Shown: positions 50,153-58,856 of the stretch, piece after piece
How positions within the stretch are numbered: position 1 is the stretch's first letter
Layout: every line of letters begins with the position of its first letter
Origin: Devosia yakushimensis
GTDB taxonomy: Bacteria; Pseudomonadota; Alphaproteobacteria; Rhizobiales; Devosiaceae
NCBI RefSeq assembly: GCF_030159855.1
Contig: NZ_BSNG01000001.1
Location: 124,001 to 188,000 of the forward strand
Direction of reading: 5' to 3'
Length of the DNA: 64,000 nt
Notes under the pieces: model-generated
What the model was told of the DNA's origin: nothing
Databases searched by the model: none
Seen by the model: the letters and a program-made list of their open reading frames with translations, nothing else
Position numbers and translations under genes: made by a program

Positions 50153-50595
50153 TAATATTCCCCTTGTCATTCGTTCCTGCTGGAACACATGAGGTCCGGC
50201 GGTGGCAGCCGCCTCATGCCCAACCCTACTGGATATGACTGAACCCTAAGCCCAAATAGTTAACAAAGTTTAATTCCGTTCTGCAATACGCAAACGGCAT
50301 TAGGATGAATTAAGTTTAAGTCATTGAAATTTATAGGTTAATTCTATCAATTTTTCTTAAGAAAATGGTTTAAGAAGACGTTGCAAGCGACTCTGGAGAC
50401 TCAAGCAATGGCGGCTATGTCAGGGGTTTAGAGCAGAGACGGCGGCAGGGCGCGGACGGAATGCTCCGACACTGATAATAGCGCTTTTTGCTTAACGTTG
50501 CGTTACCATCTGATTCGCGGGTCGGCCCGCAAATGCGGCGGCGGAAACCATGTCCCGCCACAGAGATGAACGGGTTCCGAACGGATAATGAACCG
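50153..50595. promoter_or_regulatory. ctrA-fliI divergent control region with GANTC and TTAA motifs
   Basis: A 443-bp gene-free and unusually AT-rich stretch. TTAA pairs resembling CtrA boxes are seen near 50258-50271 (6-base spacing) and near 50358-50374 (9-base spacing), with other TTAA halves around 50310 and 50338. CcrM methylation sites GANTC are at 50389-50393, 50398-50402 and 50512-50516. This fits autoregulation and methylation-timed transcription as for Caulobacter ctrA, although none of the boxes has the consensus 7-base spacing. An in-frame ATG at 50566 could lengthen FliI by 10 residues. Confidence 0.6.
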
Positions 50596-51918
50596 ATGAA
50601 GGCACTGATTTCGGCGATCGAGGCCATCGACGATGTCGAGATATTCGGCCGGGTCAAGTCCGTGCAGGGCCTGCTCATGGAAATTGTCGGGCCGGTGCGG
50701 GAATTGCGCGTGGGCGGCAGGGTCAAGATCGAGACCGTCAATGGCGAGCATCTGGCGGCCGAAATCATCGGTTTCAAGGCCGGGCATGCTCTGTGCCTGC
50801 CATTCGGGCAATTGGCCGGCGTGCGGCTCGGTTGCAAGGCGATCTTCCAGCGCCATGATGGCGCGGCCTTCCCCTCGGAGGGGTGGCTGGGCCGGGTGAT
50901 CAATGCCAATGGCGAGCCGATCGACGGCAAGGGGCCACTGCCGCGCGGGTCGGTAGCCTATCCGCTGCAGCAATCGCCGCTGGCCGCGCATGACCGGGTG
51001 CGGGTGGGCGAGCCGCTGGACCTGGGTGTGCGGTGCCTCAATACCTTTACGACCGTGTGCGAGGGGCAGCGGCTGGGCATTTTCGCCGGTTCGGGTGTCG
51101 GCAAGTCGGTGCTGATGAGTATGCTGGCGCGCAATACCAATGTGGACGTGGCGGTGATCGGGCTGATCGGCGAGCGCGGGCGCGAGGTGCATGAATTCAT
51201 CCAGGAATATCTGGGTGAAGAGGGCCTTGCCAATGCGGTGGTGGTGGTCGCCACCTCGGACGAGGCGGCGCTGATGCGGCGGCAGGCGGCCTATATGAGC
51301 CTGGCGCTCTCCGAATTTTTCCGCGACCAGGGGCGGCGGGTTCTCTGTATGATGGATAGCCTCACCCGCTTTGCCATGGCGCAGCGCGAGATTGGGCTGG
51401 CCATCGGGGAGCCGCCCACGGCCAAGGGCTATCCGCCAACCGTGTTCACAGAATTGCCGCGATTGTTGGAACGCGCGGGGCCGGGAACGCCGACAACGGG
51501 TTCTGTTACCGGTCTCTTTACCGTTTTGGTAGAAGGTGATGATCACAATGAGCCCATCGCGGACGCCGTTCGCGGCATTCTCGACGGGCATATCGTGATG
51601 GAGCGCGGGATTGCCGAACGGGGTCGTTACCCGGCGGTCAACGTGCTTCGGTCCATCTCGCGCACCATGCCAGGGTGCGTACCGGCCGATATGCGGCCGG
51701 TCCTGGCCAAGGCGCGGGAATTCATGTCCATTTTCTCGGACATGGAGGAGCTGATCCGGCTGGGGGCTTACCGGAAAGGGTCAGATCCGAAAGTGGACCG
51801 CGCGATCGCGCTCTATCCGGCGCTGGAGGCCTTTCTGGGCCAGAGCCGGGAAGAGACGACGACAATTGCCGAGGGCTATAAAATGCTCGAAGCGATCGTC
51901 AGCGAGGCAGCGGTCTGA
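50596..51918 (+). CDS. fliI: Flagellum-specific ATPase FliI
   Basis: A 440-residue ATPase of the flagellar type III export apparatus, related to F1 beta. Walker A is GIFAGSGVGKSVLMSML, followed by GLIGERGREVHEFIQEYLG, the Walker B region RRVLCMMDSLTRFAMAQREI, and EPPTAKGYPPTVFTELPRLL. The ATG at 50596 is used; the ATG at 50566 is in frame and possible. It is followed by fliJ and is divergent from ctrA, which likely controls it. It forms the export ATPase complex with FliH (end of the window) and FliJ. Confidence 0.95.
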   Translation: MKALISAIEAIDDVEIFGRVKSVQGLLMEIVGPVRELRVGGRVKIETVNGEHLAAEIIGFKAGHALCLPFGQLAGVRLGCKAIFQRHDGAAFPSEGWLGRVINANGEPIDGKGPLPRGSVAYPLQQSPLAAHDRVRVGEPLDLGVRCLNTFTTVCEGQRLGIFAGSGVGKSVLMSMLARNTNVDVAVIGLIGERGREVHEFIQEYLGEEGLANAVVVVATSDEAALMRRQAAYMSLALSEFFRDQGRRVLCMMDSLTRFAMAQREIGLAIGEPPTAKGYPPTVFTELPRLLERAGPGTPTTGSVTGLFTVLVEGDDHNEPIADAVRGILDGHIVMERGIAERGRYPAVNVLRSISRTMPGCVPADMRPVLAKAREFMSIFSDMEELIRLGAYRKGSDPKVDRAIALYPALEAFLGQSREETTTIAEGYKMLEAIVSEAAV

Positions 51919-51970
51919 AGGGGCGGTGTATTGGCCCCGGAACTGACTTGATGTGTAAGGAGTACAGGTC

Positions 51971-52381
51971 TTGAAATCGCGCAGCGAGAGCCTCATCCGG
52001 CTCAAGAAGTTCCAGGTGGACGAAAAACGCCGCCAGGTCAGCCAGATCGAGATGATGGTCAATGACTTCGAGCGCATGGCCGGTGAACTCGACCAGCAGA
52101 TCGAAATCGAGCAGACCAAGACCGGCATTTCGGACGTGGCCCATTTTGCCTATTCGACTTTCGCCAAGGCGGCCCTCGCCCGGCGCGATAACCTGCTGGC
52201 CTCGGCCACCGATATGCGCGCCAAGCTCGAAACGGCCCAGGATGCGCTGGCCGAAGCCATCGAAGATCTCAAGAAGGTCGAATTGCTCGATCAGCGCGAG
52301 CATCAGCGGGAAGCCGCCGAACAGCTCAAGGCCGAACAGGCCGATTATGACGAGATCGGCCGGTTGCGGTTCCGCAATTAG
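51971..52381 (+). CDS. fliJ: Flagellar export protein FliJ
   Basis: A 136-residue all-helical protein (coiled coil nearly throughout: SLIRLKKFQVDEKRRQVSQI, VNDFERMAGELDQQIEIEQT). It starts at a TTG at 51971, 9 bases after GGAG, right after fliI. FliJ inserts into the FliI ring and links it to FlhA. A terminator follows, so fliI-fliJ is a two-gene unit. Confidence 0.88.
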   Translation: MKSRSESLIRLKKFQVDEKRRQVSQIEMMVNDFERMAGELDQQIEIEQTKTGISDVAHFAYSTFAKAALARRDNLLASATDMRAKLETAQDALAEAIEDLKKVELLDQREHQREAAEQLKAEQADYDEIGRLRFRN

Positions 52382-52403
52382 GTGAAGCGATCGGAGAGAT
52401 TTA

Positions 52404-52432
52404 AAAGGGGCCCGCGGAAGTGGGCCTTTTTT
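52404..52432 (+). terminator. Intrinsic terminator after fliJ
   Basis: AAAAGGGGCCC pairs with GGGCCTTTTTT across an 8-base loop, with two G-T pairs, and ends in a run of six Ts. It lies 23 bases after the fliJ stop. Confidence 0.88.
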
Positions 52433-52474
52433 GTTTTGGATGGCTGCGGAAGCACCCCACCCTGCTCGATTACT

Positions 52475-52495
52475 GACTTAGCGAAGGACTAAGTC
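52475..52495. repeat. Short palindrome in a repeat remnant
   Basis: GACTTAG, 7 bases, CTAAGTC, next to a C/T-rich and G-rich stretch (TTCCCCTCACAAGAGGGAGG, about 52502-52521) that resembles a decayed copy of the CCTCCCCC-type repeat. It lies in the 198-bp gap between fliJ and the facing deaminase gene. Confidence 0.45.
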
Positions 52496-52579
52496 CGTTG
52501 CTTCCCCTCACAAGAGGGAGGGTGAGGGGGGACTGATGGTTCTTTGTGGGTGGTATTGGACGCCTGGAGGGCGGCACCG

Positions 52580-52987
52580 CTAGAGGTCCAGCGGCCTGGG
52601 CCATTCGTGATGTGGGATGAGGTCGCGCAGTATTGCCGTTCGATCGGTATCGAGGATGATTTCGGCATCGAGATTGGCGTCGTCGAGCTGCCGCATGAAT
52701 TCGCGACAGACGCCGCAGGGCGGCAGGACGTGGAGCTGTCCGGTTTCGTCGTTGCGCCATACGGCAACGACCTGGCGTATCCGGTATTCGCCATGGGTGA
52801 CCATGGTCGCTAGCGCACTGCGCTCGGCGCATAATCCCCAGCTCGGGGTATCGACGCAAACGCCGGGATAGACCGCTCCGCTGCCCGAAACCACCATTGC
52901 TCCAACATCGCCGAAGAGGCGGCCGGCCGAGGTCCGGTGCGGCTTGAGCAATTGGGCGGCTTGCTCGATGAGGTCGCGATTTTTCAT
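52580..52987 (-). CDS. Cytidine deaminase-family protein
   Basis: A 135-residue zinc deaminase. The catalytic Glu and first Cys ligand are in GLCAERSALATMV, the other two cysteines in PPCGVCREFMRQL. The spacing fits small homotetrameric cytidine or blasticidin-S deaminases. It probably salvages cytidine/deoxycytidine, although the divergent sequence leaves blasticidin-like substrates possible. It is 12 bases downstream of the SecD-P1-like gene on the same strand. Confidence 0.9.
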   Translation of the reverse strand: MKNRDLIEQAAQLLKPHRTSAGRLFGDVGAMVVSGSGAVYPGVCVDTPSWGLCAERSALATMVTHGEYRIRQVVAVWRNDETGQLHVLPPCGVCREFMRQLDDANLDAEIILDTDRTAILRDLIPHHEWPRPLDL

Positions 52988-52999
52988 GGCCGGTTCCGC

Positions 53000-53374
53000 C
53001 TAACGCTTCTGCTTGGCCAGTTTCAGTTCGACCACCGCATCCTGGGCGCTGAGCTGGTCGGCCATGACCTGCAATTCTGCGGCGGTAAAATTGCCGGTGA
53101 GCATGAGCGATGTGCTGATGATCGGCGTCTGGATCACCGGGGAGGTGATGAGCTTGCCATCGATGGTGACATTCACCGTCCTGCCGACATTGGCGGCGGT
53201 GAATGTTGCCATGTCCTGCTGGCTGGCGGGGGTCAGGCTGAGCTCAAGCTGATTGAGGCCGGACAGGGGGTCGATGACGACCTCAGCCGTTTCGACGCCG
53301 AGGCGCAAGGGTTGAGCCTGGGCGGGGGTGAGGCCGGCAAGCAGGATGAGAGCAATGAGAAGGTAACGCAGCAT
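53000..53374 (-). CDS. Small secreted protein with SecD P1-head-like domain
   Basis: A 124-residue exported protein; ATG at 53374 with a signal peptide (LRYLLIALILLAGLTPAQAQ). The mature domain reads LTPASQQDMATFTAANVGRT, then VNVTIDGKLITSPVIQTPII and MLTGNFTAAELQVMADQL, the pattern of the periplasmic P1 head subdomain of SecD (LTPEG..F..T..NVG, DG.V.SAPVI, GNFT.EEA). No membrane segments of SecD are present. A free P1-like domain may bind translocating or misfolded periplasmic proteins, which is inference. Confidence 0.75.
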   Translation of the reverse strand: MLRYLLIALILLAGLTPAQAQPLRLGVETAEVVIDPLSGLNQLELSLTPASQQDMATFTAANVGRTVNVTIDGKLITSPVIQTPIISTSLMLTGNFTAAELQVMADQLSAQDAVVELKLAKQKR

Positions 53375-53557
53375 ATCGCGATGGTAGCGCGGATTTTGCG
53401 GGAATGACATTGCGGTTTTAGACGAGGCCATGGAACAAACCGGGCCGGCTTTCCCTCGTTCTGTGCGTGTGATGCACCCCGCCCTTGATCCCTCCCCACA
53501 AGGGGAGGGGAGACGACGGAGCCGCGGGCCCTCAGCTGCGCTAGGGGGGAGCGTATC

Positions 53558-54484
53558 CTAAGGGGTAACGACCATGCGCTGGGTGGTCCGTTGGGCCTGG
53601 TAGGTGTCGGGGTCGTATTCCGGCTGGGCTTCGAGCTGGTCGCGCGAGGTGTTGAGGAACAGATAGCGCTGGCCATTGGTGTCGGATGAAAAGGTGAGGT
53701 TTTCAAAGGCGACGGCGACCGGCTTGCCGCCCAGGCCGAGAAAGCCGCCGACATCGACGATGAGGGCATCGGAATTGCCCTGGGGGGTGAGGACGACGTC
53801 GCTGATGGCGCCGATCTGCTCATTGTCCCGGCCATAGACCGGAATGCCGCGCAACTCGTCGGCGCTGAGATCGGCCTGGTTGACGGCCGTCATGCCGGAG
53901 CGATCGGGCGTGGTGGTGATCACCGGGCGCTCGGGCTGGTCGGTGGTGAGGGAGGGATCGAGCGGGGTGGCATTGGGATTGCCATCCACCAGCTGGTTCT
54001 GCTCCTGCTGGGTGGTCAGGGCCGGCTTGCCGGTCGCCTCCTCGCTGTCGGTCCAGATAAAGGCGGGCGCTTCTGCCAGTTCTTCCCGGGTGATTTCGAG
54101 CACCCAGCGGCGCGAACCGTCCTCGCGCCGGGCCCAGGTCAGTTCGGCGAAATCGACTGCGACATCTTTCTCGCCCACACCCAGAAAACCACCGACGCCG
54201 ATGACCACGGCCGAAATCCCCATGCCGGACGTGACCACCATATTGTTGATGGTGCCGATCTCGCGGGCATTGTCGGCGACCGACGAATAGACTTTCTGGC
54301 CCAAAAGCTTGGTCACCAGAACATCCTGGTCATCGGTTGCATAGCCCTCGGACAGGACGGTGGGCGGAGTGAGCCCGCTTTGTTCAAGCTCGGTAGGGGC
54401 AGTGGGGGCGGGCGCGCTGTCCTGCGCGGCGGCCGGCATGGCCAGCAGCAGGGACAGGGCGGAGACGGTGACGAAGTGGCGCAT
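53558..54484 (-). CDS. Secreted protein with two PRC-barrel domains
   Basis: A 308-residue protein with a signal peptide (RHFVTVSALSLLLAMPAAAQ) and two PRC-barrel domains. The first is about residues 50-130 (LGQKVYSSVADNAREIGTIN, GVGGFLGVGEKDVAVDFAEL); the second is about residues 205-290 (GIPVYGRDNEQIGAISDVVL, IVDVGGFLGLGGKPVAVAFE). The barrels are related to RimM and photosynthetic reaction-centre H subunit domains; exported versions are common in Rhizobiales and probably act in the envelope. A paralogue lies 72 bases upstream. Confidence 0.88.
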   Translation of the reverse strand: MRHFVTVSALSLLLAMPAAAQDSAPAPTAPTELEQSGLTPPTVLSEGYATDDQDVLVTKLLGQKVYSSVADNAREIGTINNMVVTSGMGISAVVIGVGGFLGVGEKDVAVDFAELTWARREDGSRRWVLEITREELAEAPAFIWTDSEEATGKPALTTQQEQNQLVDGNPNATPLDPSLTTDQPERPVITTTPDRSGMTAVNQADLSADELRGIPVYGRDNEQIGAISDVVLTPQGNSDALIVDVGGFLGLGGKPVAVAFENLTFSSDTNGQRYLFLNTSRDQLEAQPEYDPDTYQAQRTTQRMVVTP

Positions 54485-54556
54485 GAAATATCCTTGGCTC
54501 GAACGCAGAAGGGCCGGCCCGCGGGCCGGCCCTCCATTCCACAATTCGCGAAGGGG

Positions 54557-55177
54557 TCAGTTGGTTGCCGGAGCCGGCGCCATGGCGTCACCACCGGCCG
54601 GGGCCGGGGCTGCGCCATCGGCGGGGGCAGCGCCATCCACGGGCTCATCCTCGGCCCAGACGAAATCGGGGGCGGTGGTCAGGGCCTCAGCGGTGGTCGG
54701 CAGGACCCAGCGTTCGGTATTGTCGGCCGCCAGGGTGAATTCGAGCGCGTTGAAATCGACGGCCACGGCTTTTTCGCCAATGCCGAGGAACCCGCCGACG
54801 CCGATCACCACGGCGGTGATCTGGCCGCCTTCGTCAAAGACGATATCGGAGATATTGCCGATTTCCTCACCTTCCTCGCCGGCGGCCGAATAGACGGGCT
54901 GGCCGATCAGGCGGGTGCCCAGATTGTCGGTATCGGCGGCCGTATAGCCGGCGGACATGTCCCAGGGCTCGTTGACATCGGTGGTTTGGGCGGCGCCGGT
55001 ATCGACGGAGTCAGCGGGTGCAGGCGCTTCGGGCGCGGGAGCAGCCGGAGCTTCGGGCGTGGCCGGAGCTTCGGTGGTGGCGGGGGCCTCCGGCGCTGGG
55101 GCCGGCGTTTCCTGGGCCATGGCAGGCGCGGCAAGCAGCAGCGCTATGGCCGAAGTGGTCAACAGGGTGCGGATCAT
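54557..55177 (-). CDS. Secreted PRC-barrel protein with Pro/Ala-rich linker
   Basis: A 206-residue protein; ATG at 55177 with a signal peptide (IRTLLTTSAIALLLAAPAMA). A linker rich in Pro, Ala and Glu (about residues 22-62) leads to one PRC-barrel (LIGQPVYSAAGEEGEEIGNI, GVGGFLGIGEKAVAVDFNAL) and another Pro/Ala-rich tail. It is a paralogue of the two-barrel protein immediately downstream, probably from tandem duplication. The linker suggests the barrel is held away from a membrane or cell wall. Function unknown. Confidence 0.88.
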   Translation of the reverse strand: MIRTLLTTSAIALLLAAPAMAQETPAPAPEAPATTEAPATPEAPAAPAPEAPAPADSVDTGAAQTTDVNEPWDMSAGYTAADTDNLGTRLIGQPVYSAAGEEGEEIGNISDIVFDEGGQITAVVIGVGGFLGIGEKAVAVDFNALEFTLAADNTERWVLPTTAEALTTAPDFVWAEDEPVDGAAPADGAAPAPAGGDAMAPAPATN

Positions 55178-55531
55178 TGTAGGCTCCTTAGGTTCATCGG
55201 TTCGGTGAACAGGGCCGTGCGGTGCAAAACTTGCGAGGTGGCGCACCGTGCGGCCCATTATGTAGGGGTCAACGTCACGACGGCGTGAGACGTTCCGAAG
55301 GATTTTTCCGGCTTTTTCGGGAACGAAATTGAAAAGGCCGGCTCTCAAGCGAGGCCGGCCTTCTCCGCCTCCCTGGGCGGTTTTTCGTTCTTGGAGGGCG
55401 CTTGCGCCGTTTGGCGCGCGGTACTCCCGACATGGCCGACAATAGCGCAAGGGCGATGACGGGGCACGCAGGACCCTGTGGCAGGCTTAATGGGTTGCTA
55501 ACTGGTTAACGGGCCGCGTGCAATTTGTCGC
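55178..55531. promoter_or_regulatory. Intergenic region upstream of the PRC-barrel genes
   Basis: A 354-bp stretch between two - strand genes. AAGGCCGGC (55334-55342) and GCCGGCCTT (55354-55362) form a hairpin followed on the - strand by T-rich sequence, a good terminator for the upstream acetyltransferase gene. A second stem CCGCC/GGCGG with a T-run lies at 55366-55385, reading the other way. The PRC-barrel promoter is expected between 55178 and 55330. A 52-codon Arg-rich frame (55275-55433, - strand) is not convincing. Confidence 0.6.
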
Positions 55532-55987
55532 TCAGGTGAGCACGGCCGTTTCGCGGTCATAGGTGCGCATGGCGCGGTGGGGCATGCCGCCATCCTGGAA
55601 TTCGGGGCCGAAGGCGGCAAAGCCGAGTTTTTCGTAGAAACCCAGCTTGTCGGATTGCGAGGTGAGGTAGAAGCGCTCGTGACCCTGGGCTCGGGCATGC
55701 TCCATGGCGGCGACCATCATCAGCTTGGCAATACCTCGGCCGCGAAAGGCGGCGCGCACGGCGACGCGGCCGATCTTGATATGCTCGGGCTTATCGAGCA
55801 GGCGCAGCGTACCCACCACCTCGCCTTCGGCGATGGCGACGAAATGGGTGGCGGTGAGATCGTCGGCGTCGTTTTCCTCGTTTTCGGGGACTTTCTGTTC
55901 CCAGACGAAAACTTCGCGCCGCAGCGCGAAGGCGGCGTTGCAGAGCGTGGAAAAGGGCGGGACGGTGAGAATGGTGATGGCTGACAT
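55532..55987 (-). CDS. GNAT-family N-acetyltransferase
   Basis: A 151-residue acetyltransferase. Acetyl-CoA motif A is IGRVAVRAAFRGRGIAKLMM with the R-G-x-G-I/K pattern, followed by motif B SDKLGFYEKLGFAAFGPEF. The N-terminal FALRREVFVWEQKVPENEEN resembles the ElaA branch. The substrate is unknown. It is followed about 170 bases downstream by a terminator hairpin. Confidence 0.9.
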   Translation of the reverse strand: MSAITILTVPPFSTLCNAAFALRREVFVWEQKVPENEENDADDLTATHFVAIAEGEVVGTLRLLDKPEHIKIGRVAVRAAFRGRGIAKLMMVAAMEHARAQGHERFYLTSQSDKLGFYEKLGFAAFGPEFQDGGMPHRAMRTYDRETAVLT

Positions 55988-56044
55988 GGCCGGACCATAG
56001 CCGAGCGGGTGGTGGGGCGGGAAGGGGATTGTGCCATTCCCAGG

Positions 56045-57103
56045 CTATCCCATCCGGCCATGCACCAGGTCGTGTAAGAAGCCCAGTTTTTCGATGACCT
56101 GCGGCGTGAGGATGAAGGGATAGGCGTCGGGATGGCCCATGGCGCGGTTGAGATTGTTGAGCATGGCGGCCAGGGGCACCCAATTGTCGATGATGGTTTG
56201 CATGTCAGGGGCGGCATAGGGGTCGAAATCCAGGCGGACGGCCAGGGATATATCCTCGGTTTTGGGGCGGGCGCGGACGCCGAAGGCCGCCGCCATTTCG
56301 ACCGTGTCGGTGATGTGCAGGTAATGGGCGAAGGTTTCGGCGAAATCCTCCCAGGGATGGGAAGTGGCATAGGCGCTGATATGGGTCTGCGGCCAGCCGG
56401 CGGGGGCGCCATTGGCGTAATAGGACGCCAGGCTTTGGGCATAGTCGGCGGTTTCGTCGCCGAAGAGGGCGCGGAAGCGGGCCAGAGCGGGGGTGCCGGC
56501 GACCAGCAGGTCCCAATAATGGTGGCCGATCTCGTGGCGGAAATGGCCAAGCAGGGTGCGATAGGGCTCGCCCATGGCGGTGCGGCGGCTCTCGCGTTCC
56601 GCATCGTCGGCTTCGGCCAGGGCGATGGTGATGATGCCGCTATCGTGCCCGGTCAGAACCGGTATTGGTTCGACCGGCATATCGGCCAGAAAGCGGAATG
56701 ACAGGCCGTGTTCGGGGTCTTCGCTCCGGGTGTGGAGCGGGAGCTGCAGGCGCAGCAGGGAATAGAACAGGCGCTTTTTGGCGCGTTCGATGATCTGCCA
56801 GCGGCTGAGGTTCAAGGGATCGCTCAGCGCGGGAATGGTGTCGTTGTGGCGGCAGGCGGAACAATAGATGTCGCCGCCCGGCATGGCGGGGATCAGCCAA
56901 TTGCAGGCGCCATGGCGGGCATTGTCGCAGAAGATATAAGTCTCGCCGGCAAAGGCGGGCGTCGACCACAGGCCATTCGCTTCGGCCAGCGAGACCAGGG
57001 CGTTGCGATCGGGAAGATAGCCGAGCCTATGGCCGCAGCGTTCGCACACCGCGTTTTCGAAATAAACGGTGTTGCCACAATGATCGCAGACAAACAGTTT
57101 CAT
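56045..57103 (-). CDS. Zinc-ribbon putative zinc peptidase
   Basis: A 352-residue protein; ATG at 57103. It begins with a zinc ribbon (FVCDHCGNTVYFENAVCERC) and has a second Cys pair in IYCSACRH. A metallopeptidase-like motif HEIGHHYWD lies near residue 190. This matches the family called putative zinc-binding metallopeptidase (zinc-ribbon domain protein). It carries no signal peptide, so it is cytoplasmic. Its substrate and activity are unproved. Confidence 0.88.
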   Translation of the reverse strand: MKLFVCDHCGNTVYFENAVCERCGHRLGYLPDRNALVSLAEANGLWSTPAFAGETYIFCDNARHGACNWLIPAMPGGDIYCSACRHNDTIPALSDPLNLSRWQIIERAKKRLFYSLLRLQLPLHTRSEDPEHGLSFRFLADMPVEPIPVLTGHDSGIITIALAEADDAERESRRTAMGEPYRTLLGHFRHEIGHHYWDLLVAGTPALARFRALFGDETADYAQSLASYYANGAPAGWPQTHISAYATSHPWEDFAETFAHYLHITDTVEMAAAFGVRARPKTEDISLAVRLDFDPYAAPDMQTIIDNWVPLAAMLNNLNRAMGHPDAYPFILTPQVIEKLGFLHDLVHGRMG

Positions 57104-57234
57104 GAAAGCCCCTGGCGTGCCGAGCGGATAATGCGCGAAGCGGTGCGGCGTTCCGTGGGGAGAATGTGGCAAGGCGGCTGGCGCCGGCATGCCGATCGGG
57201 GGCATGATCGCATCAAGCGCCGGAGGGGGTGGCT

Positions 57235-57846
57235 ATGAGCATCGAATTCCTGATCACCACGCTGATCGTGGTTGTGTCGCCCGGCACCGGGGCGCTTTAT
57301 ACGATTGCTGCGGGCCTGAGCCGGGGTGGCAAGGCCAGCGCGGTGGCCGCGTTCGGCTGCACACTGGGCATCGTGCCCCATATGCTGGCGGCCATCACCG
57401 GCCTGGCGGCAATCCTGCATACCAGCGCCCTGGCGTTCGAAATCATCAAATATCTCGGTGTTGCCTATCTGCTCTACATGGCCTGGACCACTCTGCGCGA
57501 GACCGGTGCGCTCAGCGTCGATCAGGACGTGACGCCCAAATCGGCGCGCAAGGTGATCGTCGAAAGCATCCTGATCAATATCCTCAACCCCAAGCTCTCG
57601 ATCTTCTTTTTTGCCTTCCTGCCGCAATTCGTGCCGGCCAGCGCGCCTAATGCCCTGCCGCGCATGCTCGAGCTCAGCGCTGTCTTCATGGGCATGACCT
57701 TTGCGGTTTTCGTGCTCTACGGACTGTTTGCCGCCGCGATCCGTGGGCATGTGATCAGCCGGCCGGCCATAATGGTCTGGATGCGCCGCACTTTTGCCGG
57801 CGCATTTGTCCTGCTGGGCGCAAAATTGGCGCTGACGGAGCGGTAA
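57235..57846 (+). CDS. LysE/RhtB-family amino acid exporter
   Basis: A 203-residue inner-membrane protein with six hydrophobic segments. The family motif VVVSPGTGALYTIAAGLSRG lies at the N-terminus, with GVAYLLYMAWTTLRE and NILNPKLSIFFFAFLPQFVP later, typical of RhtB/LysE. It exports an amino acid or homoserine-lactone-like compound. The ATG at 57235 follows GGAGGGGG; a GTG at 57229 is less likely. The next gene begins 4 bases later. Confidence 0.93.
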   Translation: MSIEFLITTLIVVVSPGTGALYTIAAGLSRGGKASAVAAFGCTLGIVPHMLAAITGLAAILHTSALAFEIIKYLGVAYLLYMAWTTLRETGALSVDQDVTPKSARKVIVESILINILNPKLSIFFFAFLPQFVPASAPNALPRMLELSAVFMGMTFAVFVLYGLFAAAIRGHVISRPAIMVWMRRTFAGAFVLLGAKLALTER

Positions 57847-57850
57847 CGCG

Positions 57851-58360
57851 GTGGCCGTCAGCATCAGGCCGTTTCTGGCCCGGGATATAGAAAAGATACT
57901 GGCTACTGACGGTGGACCGGCATGGAAACGGTGGCCAGAGCCCTGGCACGACATCGTTCGACAGCGGGACGAGGGCTTGCGCACTGTACTGATTGCAGCG
58001 GATGACGGTGAGGTTACTGGCTATGGCAGCCTGATCTGGCAATCGCGCTATGCCCGCTTTCGAGACGCGGATGTGCCTGAGATCAGTGATCTCGTAATCG
58101 CTCAGTCTCGGCGAGGCGAGAGGATCGGCGCGCTGCTACTGCAGGCGCTCGAGGCGGAAGCCATCCGTGCCGGCAAGGCCGTGGTGGGGATAGGTGTGGG
58201 TCTCTATGCAGACTATGGGGCCGCTCAGCGTCTCTATGTTTCGCAGGGCTACGTGCCCGATGGGCACGGCATAACCTACGACTATGCCGATATTGCACCT
58301 GGTGCGTCCGTTCTATTGGACGACGACCTAATCTTATGGATGCTCAAACGGCTGGAATAG
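57851..58360 (+). CDS. GNAT-family N-acetyltransferase
   Basis: A 169-residue acetyltransferase starting at a GTG, 4 bases after the LysE-type gene. Motif A is ISDLVIAQSRRGERIGALLL, and the C-terminal half has GLYADYGAAQRLYVSQGYVP. It is probably coupled to the exporter, so the two may protect against the same amine-containing compound; that is inference. It ends exactly at the facing VOC gene. Confidence 0.9.
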   Translation: MAVSIRPFLARDIEKILATDGGPAWKRWPEPWHDIVRQRDEGLRTVLIAADDGEVTGYGSLIWQSRYARFRDADVPEISDLVIAQSRRGERIGALLLQALEAEAIRAGKAVVGIGVGLYADYGAAQRLYVSQGYVPDGHGITYDYADIAPGASVLLDDDLILWMLKRLE

Positions 58361-58744
58361 TCAGGCGTTGTTGAAACCCTGGGTGGTGGCCAGCCACCAG
58401 GTGGTGCCGGACGGGTCTGCTATGCCGCAACGGCGGTCGGGGTCGGCTTTCTGCATGGGTTCCTGCACGACCTTGCCACCGGCAGCGCGGGCCAGCTCGA
58501 AGCTCTGGTCGACATCGGGCACATAGACGTGGATATGGGCCTGGCTTGTCGCGCCGGGCGCCTGGCCGAGCATCAGGATTGTGTCATCGATCTTGAATTC
58601 GACATGGCTCAGCGCGCCGCTTTCGTCGCTGTGTTCCAGCGTCGGCTCCGTGCCGAAAACGGCCTTGATGAAATCGATCACGGGCCTTGCGTCGTTGACG
58701 ATGAGGTAGGGCGACAGACTATTATGGTCGGCTGGTTTGTACAT
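58361..58744 (-). CDS. VOC-superfamily (glyoxalase-like) protein
   Basis: A 127-residue protein with two beta-alpha-beta units: HNSLSPYLIVNDARPVIDFI and AHIHVYVPDVDQSFELARAA. The sequence is of the PhnB/YcgJ-like branch (FGTEPTLEHSDESGALSHVE). Metal ligands are not fully conserved, so it may bind rather than turn over its ligand. The ATG at 58744 is used. Confidence 0.88.
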   Translation of the reverse strand: MYKPADHNSLSPYLIVNDARPVIDFIKAVFGTEPTLEHSDESGALSHVEFKIDDTILMLGQAPGATSQAHIHVYVPDVDQSFELARAAGGKVVQEPMQKADPDRRCGIADPSGTTWWLATTQGFNNA

Positions 58745-58856
58745 GATGGTTTCCTCCGGTTGGAGGGGCAATGAAAGCGGGCCCCGATAGTTCCACCACC
58801 AGGCAACCGACAGTTCTGCCGAACGTTCTAGTCCCCAAGGCCAATCATGCAGGGAG

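Noticed and set aside
55275..55433. A 52-codon Arg/Lys-rich - strand frame
   Set aside because: It overlaps a terminator hairpin, has no convincing ribosome site, and its composition fits GC-rich non-coding DNA.
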